DNA of 64,000 nt, taken from assembly GCF_006716115.1 (NCBI RefSeq), contig NZ_VFOO01000001.1:124001-188000 (forward strand). Reading direction: 5' to 3'. This document shows positions 1 to 7,592 of this stretch, in pieces (the stretch's first letter is position 1; each line of letters starts with the position of its first letter). The stretch comes from Subtercola boreus (GTDB taxonomy: Bacteria > Actinomycetota > Actinomycetes > Actinomycetales > Microbacteriaceae). The notes under the pieces are model-generated. The model made no database searches. It worked only from the letters and a program-made list of their open reading frames with translations, and had not been told where the DNA came from. Both the position numbers and the translations under genes were made by a program.

Positions 1-311
1 GCGCTGAGATCAGCCAGGCGCTACAGGACCTCCACGATGCGGGCACCGACATCATCACGCTGACGCAGTACCTGCGGCCTTCCCCCCGGCACCTGCCGGT
101 CGCGCGCTGGGTTCACCCGTCGGAGTTCGTCGAGCTGAAGGAGGAGGCGCAGCAGATCGGATTCCTCGGGGTGCTCGCCGGCCCGCTGGTGCGGTCGTCG
201 TACCGCGCCGGCCGTCTCTGGGCGCAGTCCATGCGCGCGAAGGGCTGGGCGCTGCCGCCCGCGCTCGCGCACTTCGAGGAGCAGCCGGCCTCGTTCCTGC
301 AGGCCGTCTGA
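1..311 (+). CDS. lipA: Lipoyl synthase, C-terminal part
   Basis: This is the last 102 residues of a gene that begins before the window; the frame starts at base 3. Lipoyl synthase is a radical-SAM enzyme that inserts two sulfurs into protein-bound octanoyl groups to make the lipoyl cofactor of pyruvate and 2-oxoglutarate dehydrogenases. The segment [19 protein letters not shown] followed by [13 protein letters not shown] is the family's C-terminal signature, and the region [15 protein letters not shown] carries the late-acting serine of the RSSY motif. The iron-sulfur cysteines lie outside the window, so their presence cannot be checked. The frame ends cleanly in TGA. Confidence 0.93.
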   Translation, partial: AEISQALQDLHDAGTDIITLTQYLRPSPRHLPVARWVHPSEFVELKEEAQQIGFLGVLAGPLVRSSYRAGRLWAQSMRAKGWALPPALAHFEEQPASFLQAV

Positions 312-562
312 CCCGTCGTCTCTCCGGCCGAGCACAGTCGCCGCGCGGCCGTTGCGCGCCCGCCCTCGGCTCGCCGCCCCCCGCCCGGCCGATCTCAACG
401 AGCCACCGGGGGAGGCGGCCGAGTACGAACGGGCGTCGCTCAGGTCGCACGGCCGCGCGGGTGGTGCCGTGTCGGCTCATGTTCGTCCATTTGACGCTGC
501 CGGGTGGGGGGCGGCCGGGTGGCAGGGCCGGGTAGCAGGGCCGGGTGCGGCGGGACGGCGGC

Positions 563-1774
563 TCAGCCGCGCGGCAGGTGGGGGTACTCGGCCGCGCGGC
601 CCTGGAACTCGAGGATCGCCGGGTTCTGGATGCGCCCGCCGGCGATCTCGATGGCGCGGGTGATCGTGTCCGACTCCGCCCAGGCATCCGGACCCGACAT
701 CACGGGGCGGAGGAACGGCATCAGCGCCTCGCTGATCTCCCAGGTGGTCGAGTTCCAGAGGAACGACGGGCTGTGGTCGACGGCGTAGTAGTTCGTGGCC
801 TGCCCGACCGTGAACATCGGGTCGGCGAAGGTCGTCGGCCGCGCCCAGCTGAAACCCATTCCCTCGTCGACCGAGACATCCACGATCAGGCTGCCCGGCC
901 GGAACGCGTCGAGGTCTTCGAGGCGCAGGTACGTGAGCGGAGCGTTCGGGTCCTGCAGGGTGCAGTTCACGACGATGTCGCGCTCGGCGAGGAACGGCGC
1001 GAGCAGCACGGGACCCTCGGCCGAGTTCACGATGCTCTCGTACGGGGCTTCGTCGTTGTGCTCGAACTGGATGATGTCGACCGACGGTATCGGTGAGCCG
1101 ACCGCCGCGATGCTGCGGTTGGTCAGCACCTGAACGTCGTGGATCCCGTGGGCGTTCAGCGCGGTGACGGCCCCGCGGGCGGTCGCGCCGAACCCGATCA
1201 CGACGGCGGTGAGCCGGCGGCCGTAGTCGCCGGTCGATCCGCAGAGCTGCAGGGAGTGCAGCACCGAGCAGTATCCGGCGAGTTCGTTGTTCTTGTGGAA
1301 CACGTGCAGGCCGTAACTGCCGTCGCTGTTCCAGTGGTTCATGGCCTCCCACGCGATGAGGGTGAGGCTCTTGTCGATCGCGAGCTGGGTGATTCCCCTG
1401 TCTTGCACGCAGTGCGGCCAGCCCCAGAGCGTCTGGCCGTCACGCAGCTCTTCGAGGTCGCTCGCCTGCGGTTTCGGCAGCAGCACGACGTCGGCCAGCG
1501 CGAGGATCTCCTCCCGGGAGCCCATCGCCCCGACGAGCGGCGCGAGGTCGGCATCCGCGATTCCGAAACGTTCCCCGTAGCCGTACTCCAGCACCATGTT
1601 CGCGCGCAGATCTTCGTCGATCCGTTCGAAGTGCGCTGGATGGATCGGCAGCCGCTTCTCGTCGACCTTCCGTGAGGTGTGCAGAACTCCGAGCCGCAAC
1701 AGGGACTGGGGAGGAGTGGACGCGCCTGTGGACGAGAGGTCGGGAGCGGTCGTGTCAAGGGAGGTCGGGGCCAT
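563..1774 (-). CDS. N5-(carboxyethyl)ornithine synthase-like / alanine dehydrogenase-family protein
   Basis: A 403-residue NAD(P)-dependent dehydrogenase of the alanine dehydrogenase/transhydrogenase family. Residues about 28-170 form the substrate half, with the SRKVDEKR motif at 34-41 in place of the basic anion-binding motif of alanine dehydrogenase, and LLPKPQ at 98-103. A Rossmann nucleotide site, VVIGFGATARGAV, sits at 191-203. The segments QTLWGWPH and GLHVFHKNNELAG resemble N5-(carboxyethyl)ornithine synthase, which condenses pyruvate with the side-chain amine of ornithine, more than classical alanine dehydrogenase. That specificity is an inference. The first 25 residues are a disordered-looking extension. 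The gene stands alone, divergent from a dienelactone hydrolase gene. Start chosen because a TAGCCT box lies six bases upstream. Confidence 0.7.
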   Translation of the reverse strand: MAPTSLDTTAPDLSSTGASTPPQSLLRLGVLHTSRKVDEKRLPIHPAHFERIDEDLRANMVLEYGYGERFGIADADLAPLVGAMGSREEILALADVVLLPKPQASDLEELRDGQTLWGWPHCVQDRGITQLAIDKSLTLIAWEAMNHWNSDGSYGLHVFHKNNELAGYCSVLHSLQLCGSTGDYGRRLTAVVIGFGATARGAVTALNAHGIHDVQVLTNRSIAAVGSPIPSVDIIQFEHNDEAPYESIVNSAEGPVLLAPFLAERDIVVNCTLQDPNAPLTYLRLEDLDAFRPGSLIVDVSVDEGMGFSWARPTTFADPMFTVGQATNYYAVDHSPSFLWNSTTWEISEALMPFLRPVMSGPDAWAESDTITRAIEIAGGRIQNPAILEFQGRAAEYPHLPRG

Positions 1775-1780
1775 GGGCTG

Positions 1781-1786
1781 AGGCTA
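1781..1786 (-). promoter_or_regulatory. -10 box TAGCCT, leaderless start for the opine-type dehydrogenase
   Basis: On the minus strand TAGCCT is followed by six bases and then the ATG at 1774, so transcription would start on the start codon. No ribosome binding site is visible between them. Inferred from spacing. Confidence 0.6.
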
Positions 1787-1818
1787 CGCCACGCAGCTCA
1801 CTGCCGGGTTTCGGTGCG

Positions 1819-1824
1819 TAGGCT
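1819..1824 (+). promoter_or_regulatory. -10 box TAGGCT, leaderless start for the dienelactone hydrolase gene
   Basis: TAGGCT lies seven bases before the ATG at 1832. It is back to back with the minus-strand box at 1781-1786 in a 57-bp intergenic gap. Confidence 0.55.
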
Positions 1825-1831
1825 TGGAGCC

Positions 1832-2605
1832 ATGACGACTGTGTACCCCGCTCCCCTCACTCCGGCGCTCGAAACCCTCCTGGCCTCTGTGGAGGAGACC
1901 GCACCTGTCGAGACCGGAGCCATCACCTTCGGCGGGTTCGGCGGCTTCCTCGCCAAGCCCGCGGCACCGGATGCCCGCCCGGCCGTGCTCATCATCAGCG
2001 ACTGGTCCGGGCTGAACAACCACGCCCGGGTGCGCGCCGAGATGCTTGCGCGCCTCGGCTACATCGCCCTCGCCGGCGACGTCTACGGGGACGGCCGGGA
2101 AGTCGGGCAGGAAGAGGCGTCCGCACTGGCGGGGAGCTACTACGCCGACACCGACCTCTTCCGCGCGCACCTCGCGGCGAATCTCGAACGGCTGCGGGCG
2201 GAGCCGGGCGTCGACCCCGAACGCATCGCGGTGATGGGCTACTGCTTCGGCGGATCGGGTGCCCTCGAACTGGCCCGCGCCGGGGCGGACATCGCCGGTG
2301 CGGTCTCGTTCCACGGCCGCCTCGCCACCGAGACCCCCGCTGAGAAGGGCGCCATCACCGCACCGCTGCTGGTGCTGACCGGCGCAGCAGACCCCGTCGT
2401 GCCCGACGAGCAGGTCGTCGACTTCGAGAACGAACTGCGGGGCGCCGAGGCCCCCGACTGGCAGGTGGTCAGCTACAGCGGCGCGATGCACGCCTTCACG
2501 ATGCCCGACACGAACGCCCCCGACTACGGAGCGATGTTCGACGCCACCGCGAACGCGCGATCCTGGGTCGCCATGCGGGCGTTCTTCGACGAGATCTTCG
2601 CGTGA
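1832..2605 (+). CDS. Dienelactone hydrolase family protein
   Basis: A 257-residue alpha/beta hydrolase of the dienelactone hydrolase family. The nucleophile is Cys138 in GYCFGGS, with Asp188 (GAADPVVP) and His220 (AMHAFTMP) completing a Cys-Asp-His triad, the arrangement known for carboxymethylenebutenolidase. Known members open lactone rings of aromatic degradation intermediates, but many homologues have unknown substrates, and no aromatic pathway genes lie nearby. No signal peptide, so cytoplasmic. The frame stays open upstream to 1679, but ATG 1832 is preferred because it gives the usual family length and lies seven bases after a TAGGCT -10 box. Confidence 0.85.
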   Translation: MTTVYPAPLTPALETLLASVEETAPVETGAITFGGFGGFLAKPAAPDARPAVLIISDWSGLNNHARVRAEMLARLGYIALAGDVYGDGREVGQEEASALAGSYYADTDLFRAHLAANLERLRAEPGVDPERIAVMGYCFGGSGALELARAGADIAGAVSFHGRLATETPAEKGAITAPLLVLTGAADPVVPDEQVVDFENELRGAEAPDWQVVSYSGAMHAFTMPDTNAPDYGAMFDATANARSWVAMRAFFDEIFA

Positions 2606-2624
2606 CCAGGATCGGGACCATCGT

Positions 2625-2975
2625 TTGAACAGGGACACCAACGGCCAGCCGTTCAGTGACCTGCCGTTCGGCGGCGCGAGCCTGGAGGTGTTGCGTGCTG
2701 AGGCGCGCGAAGAGCTCGACACCGTCGTGCAGGAGCGACTGCTCGGTGGCGAAGACCCGTGGGCCTTCATGGAGGAACTGCCCACCGTCGATGAACTCGT
2801 GGTGTACCTGCTGCGCGCCGAGGCCATCGAGGCGAATGGGGGCCAACGGGCATCCGGTGCCCGGGAGTACCGGGTGCTTCGCCAGATAGCTCTGCAGCAC
2901 CCAAACCTCACAAAGACCGTCTGGCGGATGCTCGGGGAGCACGGCTGGCAACCGGAGAGGGCCCAGAACCACTGA
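2625..2975 (+). CDS. Conserved hypothetical protein, 116 aa
   Basis: A small, mostly helical, acidic protein that I do not recognise. It has no membrane segment, signal peptide or cysteine motif. The start is TTG, the only start near the 5' end of the frame; the downstream part (DELVVYLLRAEAIEANGGQ, EYRVLRQIALQHPNLTKTVW) looks like packed helices. It lies 19 bp after the dienelactone hydrolase gene on the same strand and about 150 bp before carD, so it could be cotranscribed with the former. Codon use matches the neighbours, which supports it being real. Confidence 0.6.
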   Translation: MNRDTNGQPFSDLPFGGASLEVLRAEAREELDTVVQERLLGGEDPWAFMEELPTVDELVVYLLRAEAIEANGGQRASGAREYRVLRQIALQHPNLTKTVWRMLGEHGWQPERAQNH

Positions 2976-3010
2976 TGTGGCCGTCGGCATCAGTCGACGC
3001 TGCGGTCGGG

Positions 3011-3016
3011 TAGAAT
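3011..3016 (+). promoter_or_regulatory. Possible -10 box TAGAAT upstream of carD
   Basis: TAGAAT matches the actinobacterial TAnnnT -10 consensus and lies about 110 bp before the carD start, implying an untranslated leader of roughly 100 bases. No convincing -35 hexamer is seen at the right distance. Confidence 0.4.
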
Positions 3017-3125
3017 AGCACTCTGTGCTCACTGTGCCATGCTTTTTTCGCTGGCATTCACCGGGATTCTCGTCGAGGGGGTCTGCTGGGGTGGGCCGAG
3101 ACGATTTGAACAGAGGCTGTCGTAA

Positions 3126-3614
3126 TTGAAGATTGAAGTCGGCGAGACACTCGTCTACCCCCACCACGGCGCGGTCACCATCACGGCGATCGAATCCCGC
3201 GACGTGAAGGGCGAGCAGAAGCGGTTCATCACGCTGAACGTGCACACCAGTGAGCTCACCATCAAGATCCCTGTCGACAACATCGATCTGGTCGGTGTGC
3301 GCGACGTCATCGACGACGCCGGCGTGCAGGCCGTGTACGACGTGCTGCAGAACCCGTTCGTCGAGGAGCCGGGCAACTGGTCTCGTCGCTACAAGGCCAA
3401 CCAGGAGAAGATGGCGTCGGGTGACGTGAACCGCGTCGGCGAGGTCGTGCGCGACCTCTGGCGCCGCAACGAAGACAAGGGCGTGTCGGCCGGCGAGAAG
3501 CGGATGCTCGAGAAGGCCCGCCAGATCCTCGTCTCCGAGCTCGCGCTCGCCCAGTCGCTGAGCGACGAGAAGGCGTCTCTGCTGCTCGACGACGTGCTGG
3601 CCGCCGTCAAGTAG
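3126..3614 (+). CDS. carD: CarD-family RNA polymerase-binding transcription factor
   Basis: A 162-residue CarD protein. CarD binds the RNA polymerase beta subunit and stabilises open promoter complexes, including at rRNA promoters, and is essential in mycobacteria. The N-terminal RNA polymerase-interaction domain begins [15 protein letters not shown] and spans about residues 1-60; the helical C-terminal DNA-binding domain (about 70-160) includes [18 protein letters not shown] with the conserved tryptophan. The start is TTG: an in-frame TAA lies immediately before it and the protein then aligns with the usual CarD N-terminus. In many actinobacteria ispD and ispF follow carD; here an 838-bp repeat-rich gap follows instead. 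Confidence 0.93.
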   Translation: MKIEVGETLVYPHHGAVTITAIESRDVKGEQKRFITLNVHTSELTIKIPVDNIDLVGVRDVIDDAGVQAVYDVLQNPFVEEPGNWSRRYKANQEKMASGDVNRVGEVVRDLWRRNEDKGVSAGEKRMLEKARQILVSELALAQSLSDEKASLLLDDVLAAVK

Positions 3615-3711
3615 CCCGCCCCCCCTCTAGCGCGGCAGCGCGGCCCGCACGGCTCGCGCCGCTTGCACAGCCTGCACGCCTGCACGGCCCGCGCCGCCTG
3701 CGCGGCCCGCG

Positions 3712-3767
3712 CGAAGGGACCCGAATCGTCCCATAGGCCACGGTTGGCGCGATGTGCGCCCCTTCGG
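3712..3767. repeat. Inverted-repeat element, family 2, copy 1
   Basis: The left arm CGAAGGGACCCGAATCG (3712-3728) and the right part TTGGCGCGAT (3744-3753) followed by CCCCTTCGG (3759-3767) form an imperfect inverted repeat. The same arms, with the same spacing within one base but a different loop, recur at 48708-48764. Identity is confined to the arms, as expected for a mobile or structured element rather than a gene duplicate. Confidence 0.75.
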
Positions 3768-3885
3768 GCGGGAGCTGACGCTGTGTGCGCTCCTCGGGTG
3801 GGAGTTGGCGCGGTGGCGCGATGTGCGCGACCCTCGGGCGGGAACTGGGGTGGTGTGCGCCCCTTCGGGCGGGAGTTGCCGCGAT
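3744..3885. repeat. Degenerate tandem array of a family-2 arm
   Basis: Four variants of a unit resembling TGCGCCCCTTCGGGCGGGAG followed by a TG-rich segment occur in a row, beginning near 3755, 3786, 3823 and 3856. Spacing varies from about 31 to 37 bases, so this is an old, diverged array. Part of it is the right arm of the inverted repeat at 3712-3767. Confidence 0.6.
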
Positions 3886-4220
3886 GGCGCGATGCGCGCT
3901 GAGGGGCGTTACCGCGGGCGTCGGGCGGGCACCAGCTCACACACTCTCCGTCGCGCCGTGTGCTTTGACGCGGCCGACGGATCATTCGTCGCGGATCCCA
4001 CCGCGTTCTGTCCCCTCCATGGCTCCGGTGCCTCGCGCAACCACCCGGGCCCCTGTGCCCCTGTGCCCCCGCCTCTGCGACCCCCATGACCATGCGCGCC
4101 TGTGCCCCGCGCCCGTGCGCGTCTGTGGCCCCGAGACCCCCGCCCCTGCGCGCTTGCGCCCCCGAGCCCCCGGCGCCAATGCCCCCCGCGCCGCTTCGGC
4201 GGCCCCCCCTCGGCCTGCCG

Positions 4221-4298
4221 TCGAATCGATTCGATGGGGCCGTAACTGCTTCGAAGACGCGGTTTGCGAGCAGTTCAGGTCCTTTCGAATCGATTCGA
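4221..4298. repeat. 78-bp palindrome-bounded element, copy A
   Basis: The perfect 14-bp palindrome TCGAATCGATTCGA occurs at 4221-4234 and 4285-4298, separated by exactly 50 bp. The 50-bp interior is itself an imperfect inverted repeat around AACTGCT and AGCAGTT. A second copy with the same 14-50-14 layout lies at 39233-39310; the reverse complement of this copy's interior matches that one (shared AAGGAC, AACTGCTCG and GCAGTT blocks), so the two are in opposite orientation. Confidence 0.9.
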
Positions 4299-4342
4299 CG
4301 CGGGGCTCGGGGAGGGGAGGGGCTTCCGGGGAGGGGGCGCGG

Positions 4343-4354
4343 AGTGTGTACATT
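4343..4354 (+). promoter_or_regulatory. Candidate GntR operator, upstream repeat
   Basis: AGTGTGTACATT, containing the palindrome TGTACA, is repeated exactly 62 bp downstream. FadR-type GntR regulators commonly bind short palindromes of the TGTnnnACA kind, so autoregulation is plausible. TACATT inside it could instead be a weak -10 box. Confidence 0.5.
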
Positions 4355-4404
4355 GGGGGGAGATTCGGCGAAGTTCCAGCGCAAAGCTGGCCTGCGGGGC
4401 GATC

Positions 4405-4416
4405 AGTGTGTACATT
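4405..4416 (+). promoter_or_regulatory. Candidate GntR operator, downstream repeat
   Basis: Second exact copy of AGTGTGTACATT, 36 bp before the gntR start codon. Two identical sites spaced by about six helical turns suggest cooperative binding. Inference from sequence only. Confidence 0.5.
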
Positions 4417-4452
4417 CGAGGAGGAGATCGTCGAACGGCAAAGGAGGCAGCG

Positions 4453-5136
4453 GTGGCGTCACGAGCGAGCGACCGGGCCTATGACCTCCTCCGCGACGAG
4501 ATCCTGGAGTGGCAGCTCGAACCCGGCACCACCCTCGGCGAAGTCGAGACGGCAGCCCGTCTCGGCATCTCGCGCACACCGCTCCGTGAAGCGCTCGGGC
4601 GCCTGCAGGCCGACGGTCTGCTCGCCGAATCGGGCCGCGGACTCGTCGTCACCACGGTGTCGACCGACAACGTCGCCGAGCTGTTCGAACTCCGCCAGGC
4701 GCTCGAACAGCAGGCCGCCCGCCTGGCCGCCGCCCGCCGCGATCCGGCCGTGTTCGCCGACCTGCTGTCGCGGTTCCGCTCCGCGCCCGCGTTGCTCGCC
4801 GCCGAGGACCCCGGCCGGCACGACTACTACGAGCTCGTGCGCGAGTTCGACGCATCCGTTGACGAAGCCGTGCGGAGCTCCTACCTGGTCTCCGCCCTCG
4901 CGAACCTGCGCATCCACCTCGCCCGCGTGCGGCGCCTCTCGCAGGACAATCCCGAGCGCCTCCTCGAAGCAGCGGGCGAGCACCGGATGATCGTCGAGGC
5001 CATCCACGACGGCGATGCCGACCTGGCCGCCCACGCCACTCACCTGCACCTGCACAACTCGCTGCGGGCGATACTCTCCACCACCCACACCCCCGCAACC
5101 CACACCCCCGAAACCCACGCCCCCGCACCATCCTGA
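4453..5136 (+). CDS. GntR-family (FadR-type) transcriptional regulator of the prp operon
   Basis: A 227-residue regulator. The winged-helix domain covers about residues 1-70 ([11 protein letters not shown], then [20 protein letters not shown], the family's recognition helix signature). A helical FCD effector domain follows (about 75-210) with the His/Asp/Arg-rich metal- or acid-binding pattern ([27 protein letters not shown]). The last 20 residues are a Thr/Pro/His-rich tail with a repeated THTPxTHTPE motif. The start is GTG 4453, five bases after AAAGGAGG, the best ribosome site in the region. It is the first gene of an operon with prpD, 17 bp downstream, so it probably senses a propionate or methylcitrate metabolite. 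Two TGTACA sites upstream suggest autoregulation. Confidence 0.88.
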   Translation: MASRASDRAYDLLRDEILEWQLEPGTTLGEVETAARLGISRTPLREALGRLQADGLLAESGRGLVVTTVSTDNVAELFELRQALEQQAARLAAARRDPAVFADLLSRFRSAPALLAAEDPGRHDYYELVREFDASVDEAVRSSYLVSALANLRIHLARVRRLSQDNPERLLEAAGEHRMIVEAIHDGDADLAAHATHLHLHNSLRAILSTTHTPATHTPETHAPAPS

Positions 5137-5153
5137 TCGAGAGGACCCCACCT

Positions 5154-6671
5154 GTGGTCGAACACCTGAACGTGCGCACCTACAAGAGCGACGAAGACCT
5201 GCCCCGCGAGAACCAGCTCGCCCACCGCATCGCGGAGGTCGCCGCCGACCCCGTCGAGGTCACCCCCGAGGTGGTCGACATGGTCATCAACCGCATCATC
5301 GACAACGCGAGCGTGGCTGCGGCCTCCCTCACCCGAAAGCCCGTCGTCTCCGCCCGCTCGCAGGCCGAGGCCCACCCGTACACGCCGGGATCGACCGTGT
5401 TCGGGCTGCCCGCCGACCAGACCGCGAGCCCCGAGTGGGCCGCGTGGGCGAACGGAGTTGCCGTGCGCGAGCTCGACTTCCACGACACGTTCCTCGCCGC
5501 AGAGTATTCGCATCCGGGCGACAACATCCCGCCGATCCTCGCCGTGGCGCAGCACGCCGGCAAGACCGGCGCCGACCTCGTGCGCGGCATCGCGACCGGC
5601 TACGAGATCCAGATCGACCTCGTGAAAGCGATCAGCCTGCACGAGTTCAAGATCGACCACGTCGCGCACCTCGGTCCGTCGGCCGCGGCCGGCATCGGCA
5701 CCCTGCTCGGCCTCGACGTCGAGACCATCTTCCAGGCCGTCGGCCAGGCCCTGCACGTCACGACCGCCACCCGCCAGTCCCGGAAGGGCGAGATCTCCAG
5801 CTGGAAGGCGCACGCTCCCGCCTTCGCCGGCAAGATGGCGGTCGAGGCAGTCGACCGGGCGATGCGCGGCGAGACCAGCCCCACCCCCATCTACGAGGGC
5901 GAAGACGGGGTGATCGCGTGGCTGCTCGGTGGCCCCGAGCGCGTGTACGACGTCGCCCTCCCCGCCGCGGGCGAGGCCAAGCGCGCCATCCTCGACAGCT
6001 ACACCAAGGAGCACTCGGCGGAGTACCAGGCGCAGGCGTGGATCGACCTCGCCCGGAAGCTCCACTCCGAGCATCCGGAGCTCGTCGACCCGGCCAACGT
6101 CACGCGGATCGTGCTGCACACCTCGCACCACACGCACTTCGTCATCGGATCGGGTGCCGGCGACCCGCAGAAGTACGACCCCACCGCGTCGCGCGAGACG
6201 CTCGACCACTCGATCCCGTACATCTTCACTGTCGCGCTGCAGGACGGCGCCTGGAACCACGTCGACTCCTACCTGCCCAGCCGGGCCGGGCGGGAAGACA
6301 CGGTCACGCTCTGGAACAAGGTCAGCACGGTCGAAGACGCCGAGTGGACGCGCCGCTACCACTCGAACGACGTCACCGAGAAGGCGTTCGGCGGTCGAGT
6401 GGAGATCGACCTCGCGAACGGCGAACGGATCGTCGACGAGATCGCTGTGGCGGATGCCCACCCGCTCGGTGCCCGGCCGTTCCAGCGCGCCGACTACATC
6501 CAGAAGTTCCGCACCCTCGCTGCGGGAGTTCTGGAGGAGGCCGAGATCGAGCGCTTCCTCGCGCTCGCCGAGCGCACCAACGAGCTGACCGCCGACGAGG
6601 TGCGCCAGCTGACGATCGTCGCGAAACCCGGCCTGTACGCCGACGTCGAAACCCCGAAGGGACTGTTCTGA
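5154..6671 (+). CDS. prpD: 2-methylcitrate dehydratase (MmgE/PrpD family)
   Basis: A 505-residue PrpD, close to the family's usual 480-505. It dehydrates 2-methylcitrate to 2-methyl-cis-aconitate in the methylcitrate cycle, which oxidises propionyl-CoA to pyruvate. Family hallmarks include the N-terminal region with [15 protein letters not shown] and [12 protein letters not shown], the [13 protein letters not shown] segment, the [18 protein letters not shown] stretch and the C-terminal [13 protein letters not shown]. PrpD-type enzymes need no iron-sulfur cluster, unlike AcnD. The start is GTG, preceded by GAGAGGA. It overlaps prpB by one base (TGATG), so the two are translationally coupled. 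Confidence 0.93.
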   Translation: MVEHLNVRTYKSDEDLPRENQLAHRIAEVAADPVEVTPEVVDMVINRIIDNASVAAASLTRKPVVSARSQAEAHPYTPGSTVFGLPADQTASPEWAAWANGVAVRELDFHDTFLAAEYSHPGDNIPPILAVAQHAGKTGADLVRGIATGYEIQIDLVKAISLHEFKIDHVAHLGPSAAAGIGTLLGLDVETIFQAVGQALHVTTATRQSRKGEISSWKAHAPAFAGKMAVEAVDRAMRGETSPTPIYEGEDGVIAWLLGGPERVYDVALPAAGEAKRAILDSYTKEHSAEYQAQAWIDLARKLHSEHPELVDPANVTRIVLHTSHHTHFVIGSGAGDPQKYDPTASRETLDHSIPYIFTVALQDGAWNHVDSYLPSRAGREDTVTLWNKVSTVEDAEWTRRYHSNDVTEKAFGGRVEIDLANGERIVDEIAVADAHPLGARPFQRADYIQKFRTLAAGVLEEAEIERFLALAERTNELTADEVRQLTIVAKPGLYADVETPKGLF

Positions 6672-7570
6672 TGCTGTACGCCACCAAGACCCCCGCCGAC
6701 AAGCGCGCCGACTTCCGCGCGTCGCTCGCCACCGAAAAGCTGCACCGCCTGCCCGGCGCCTTCAACCCGCTCTCCGCCAAGATGATCCAGGCCAAGGGCT
6801 TCGAGGGCGTCTACGTCTCCGGCGCTGTGCTGAGCGCCGACCTCGGGCTCCCCGACATCGGCCTCACCACGCTCACGGAGGTCGCGGGCCGCACCCAGCA
6901 GATCGCCCGGATGACCGACCTGCCCGTTCTGGTCGACGCCGACACCGGCTTCGGCGAACCCATGAACGTGGCTCGCAGCATCCAGACCCTCGAAGACGCC
7001 GGGGTCGCGGGTCTCCACATCGAGGACCAGGTCAACCCGAAACGCTGCGGTCACCTCGACGGCAAGCAGGTCGTCGATCTGGATGTCGCGCTGAAGCGCA
7101 TCCGCGCCGCAGCCGACGCCCGCCGCGACCCGAACCTGCTCATCATGGCGCGCACCGATGTGCGGGCCGTCGAAGGTCTCGCCGCCGCCCAGGACCGCGC
7201 CCGCGCGCTCGTGGACGCGGGAGCCGACGCCATCTTCCCCGAAGCGATGGCCGACCTCACCGAGTTCGAGGCGATCCGCGCGGTCGTCGACGTGCCCGTG
7301 CTGGCGAACATGACCGAATTCGGCAAGAGTGAGTTGTTCACGACCAGCCAGCTCGAGAGCGTCGGCATCAACATCGTCATCTACCCGGTGTCGCTGCTGC
7401 GGCTCGCGATGGGGGCGGCCGACCGGGCGCTCGACGTGCTGAACGCCGAGGGCTCGCTGAACAGTGTGGTCGGTGAGATGCAGCACCGCGCCGACCTCTA
7501 CGAACTGCTCGACTACGAGGCGTACAACGCGTTCGACTCGTCGGTCTTCACCTTCACGATCACGCGATAA
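6671..7570 (+). CDS. prpB: 2-methylisocitrate lyase
   Basis: A 299-residue lyase of the isocitrate lyase/PEP mutase superfamily that cleaves 2-methylisocitrate into pyruvate and succinate. The catalytic KRCGH motif is at residues 124-128 (Cys126), and the metal-binding DADTGFG at 89-95 is present, as is the substrate-loop sequence LHIEDQVNPK just before the cysteine. Length matches PrpB (about 290-305) and not isocitrate lyase (over 420). The ATG overlaps the prpD stop codon. The 22-bp gap to prpC holds a ribosome site, so all four genes from gntR to prpC form one transcript. Confidence 0.94.
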   Translation: MLYATKTPADKRADFRASLATEKLHRLPGAFNPLSAKMIQAKGFEGVYVSGAVLSADLGLPDIGLTTLTEVAGRTQQIARMTDLPVLVDADTGFGEPMNVARSIQTLEDAGVAGLHIEDQVNPKRCGHLDGKQVVDLDVALKRIRAAADARRDPNLLIMARTDVRAVEGLAAAQDRARALVDAGADAIFPEAMADLTEFEAIRAVVDVPVLANMTEFGKSELFTTSQLESVGINIVIYPVSLLRLAMGAADRALDVLNAEGSLNSVVGEMQHRADLYELLDYEAYNAFDSSVFTFTITR

Positions 7571-7592
7571 CACCAGAAGAAAGGGAGCTGTC

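Larger units (their letters stand above)
3615..4452. other. Gene-free repeat-rich interval between carD and the gntR-prp operon
   Basis: No coding frame here looks real. The interval holds, in order, a 56-bp inverted repeat (3712-3767) also found near 48.7 kb, degenerate tandem copies of its right arm (to about 3885), a low-complexity C-rich tract (about 4000-4210), a 78-bp element bounded by TCGAATCGATTCGA (4221-4298), and two copies of AGTGTGTACATT just upstream of gntR. I see no terminator with a T run after carD. Confidence 0.75.

Noticed and set aside
3663-4484. Several overlapping plus-strand frames between carD and gntR
   Set aside because: The translations are Cys/Pro/Arg-rich without hydrophobic core, the frames change register across the repeats, and no ribosome site precedes them. 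The interval is better read as non-coding repeats.
5040-6461. A long minus-strand open frame across gntR and prpD
   Set aside because: It overlaps two genes with full domain signatures on the other strand, has no ribosome site or promoter and no recognisable fold.
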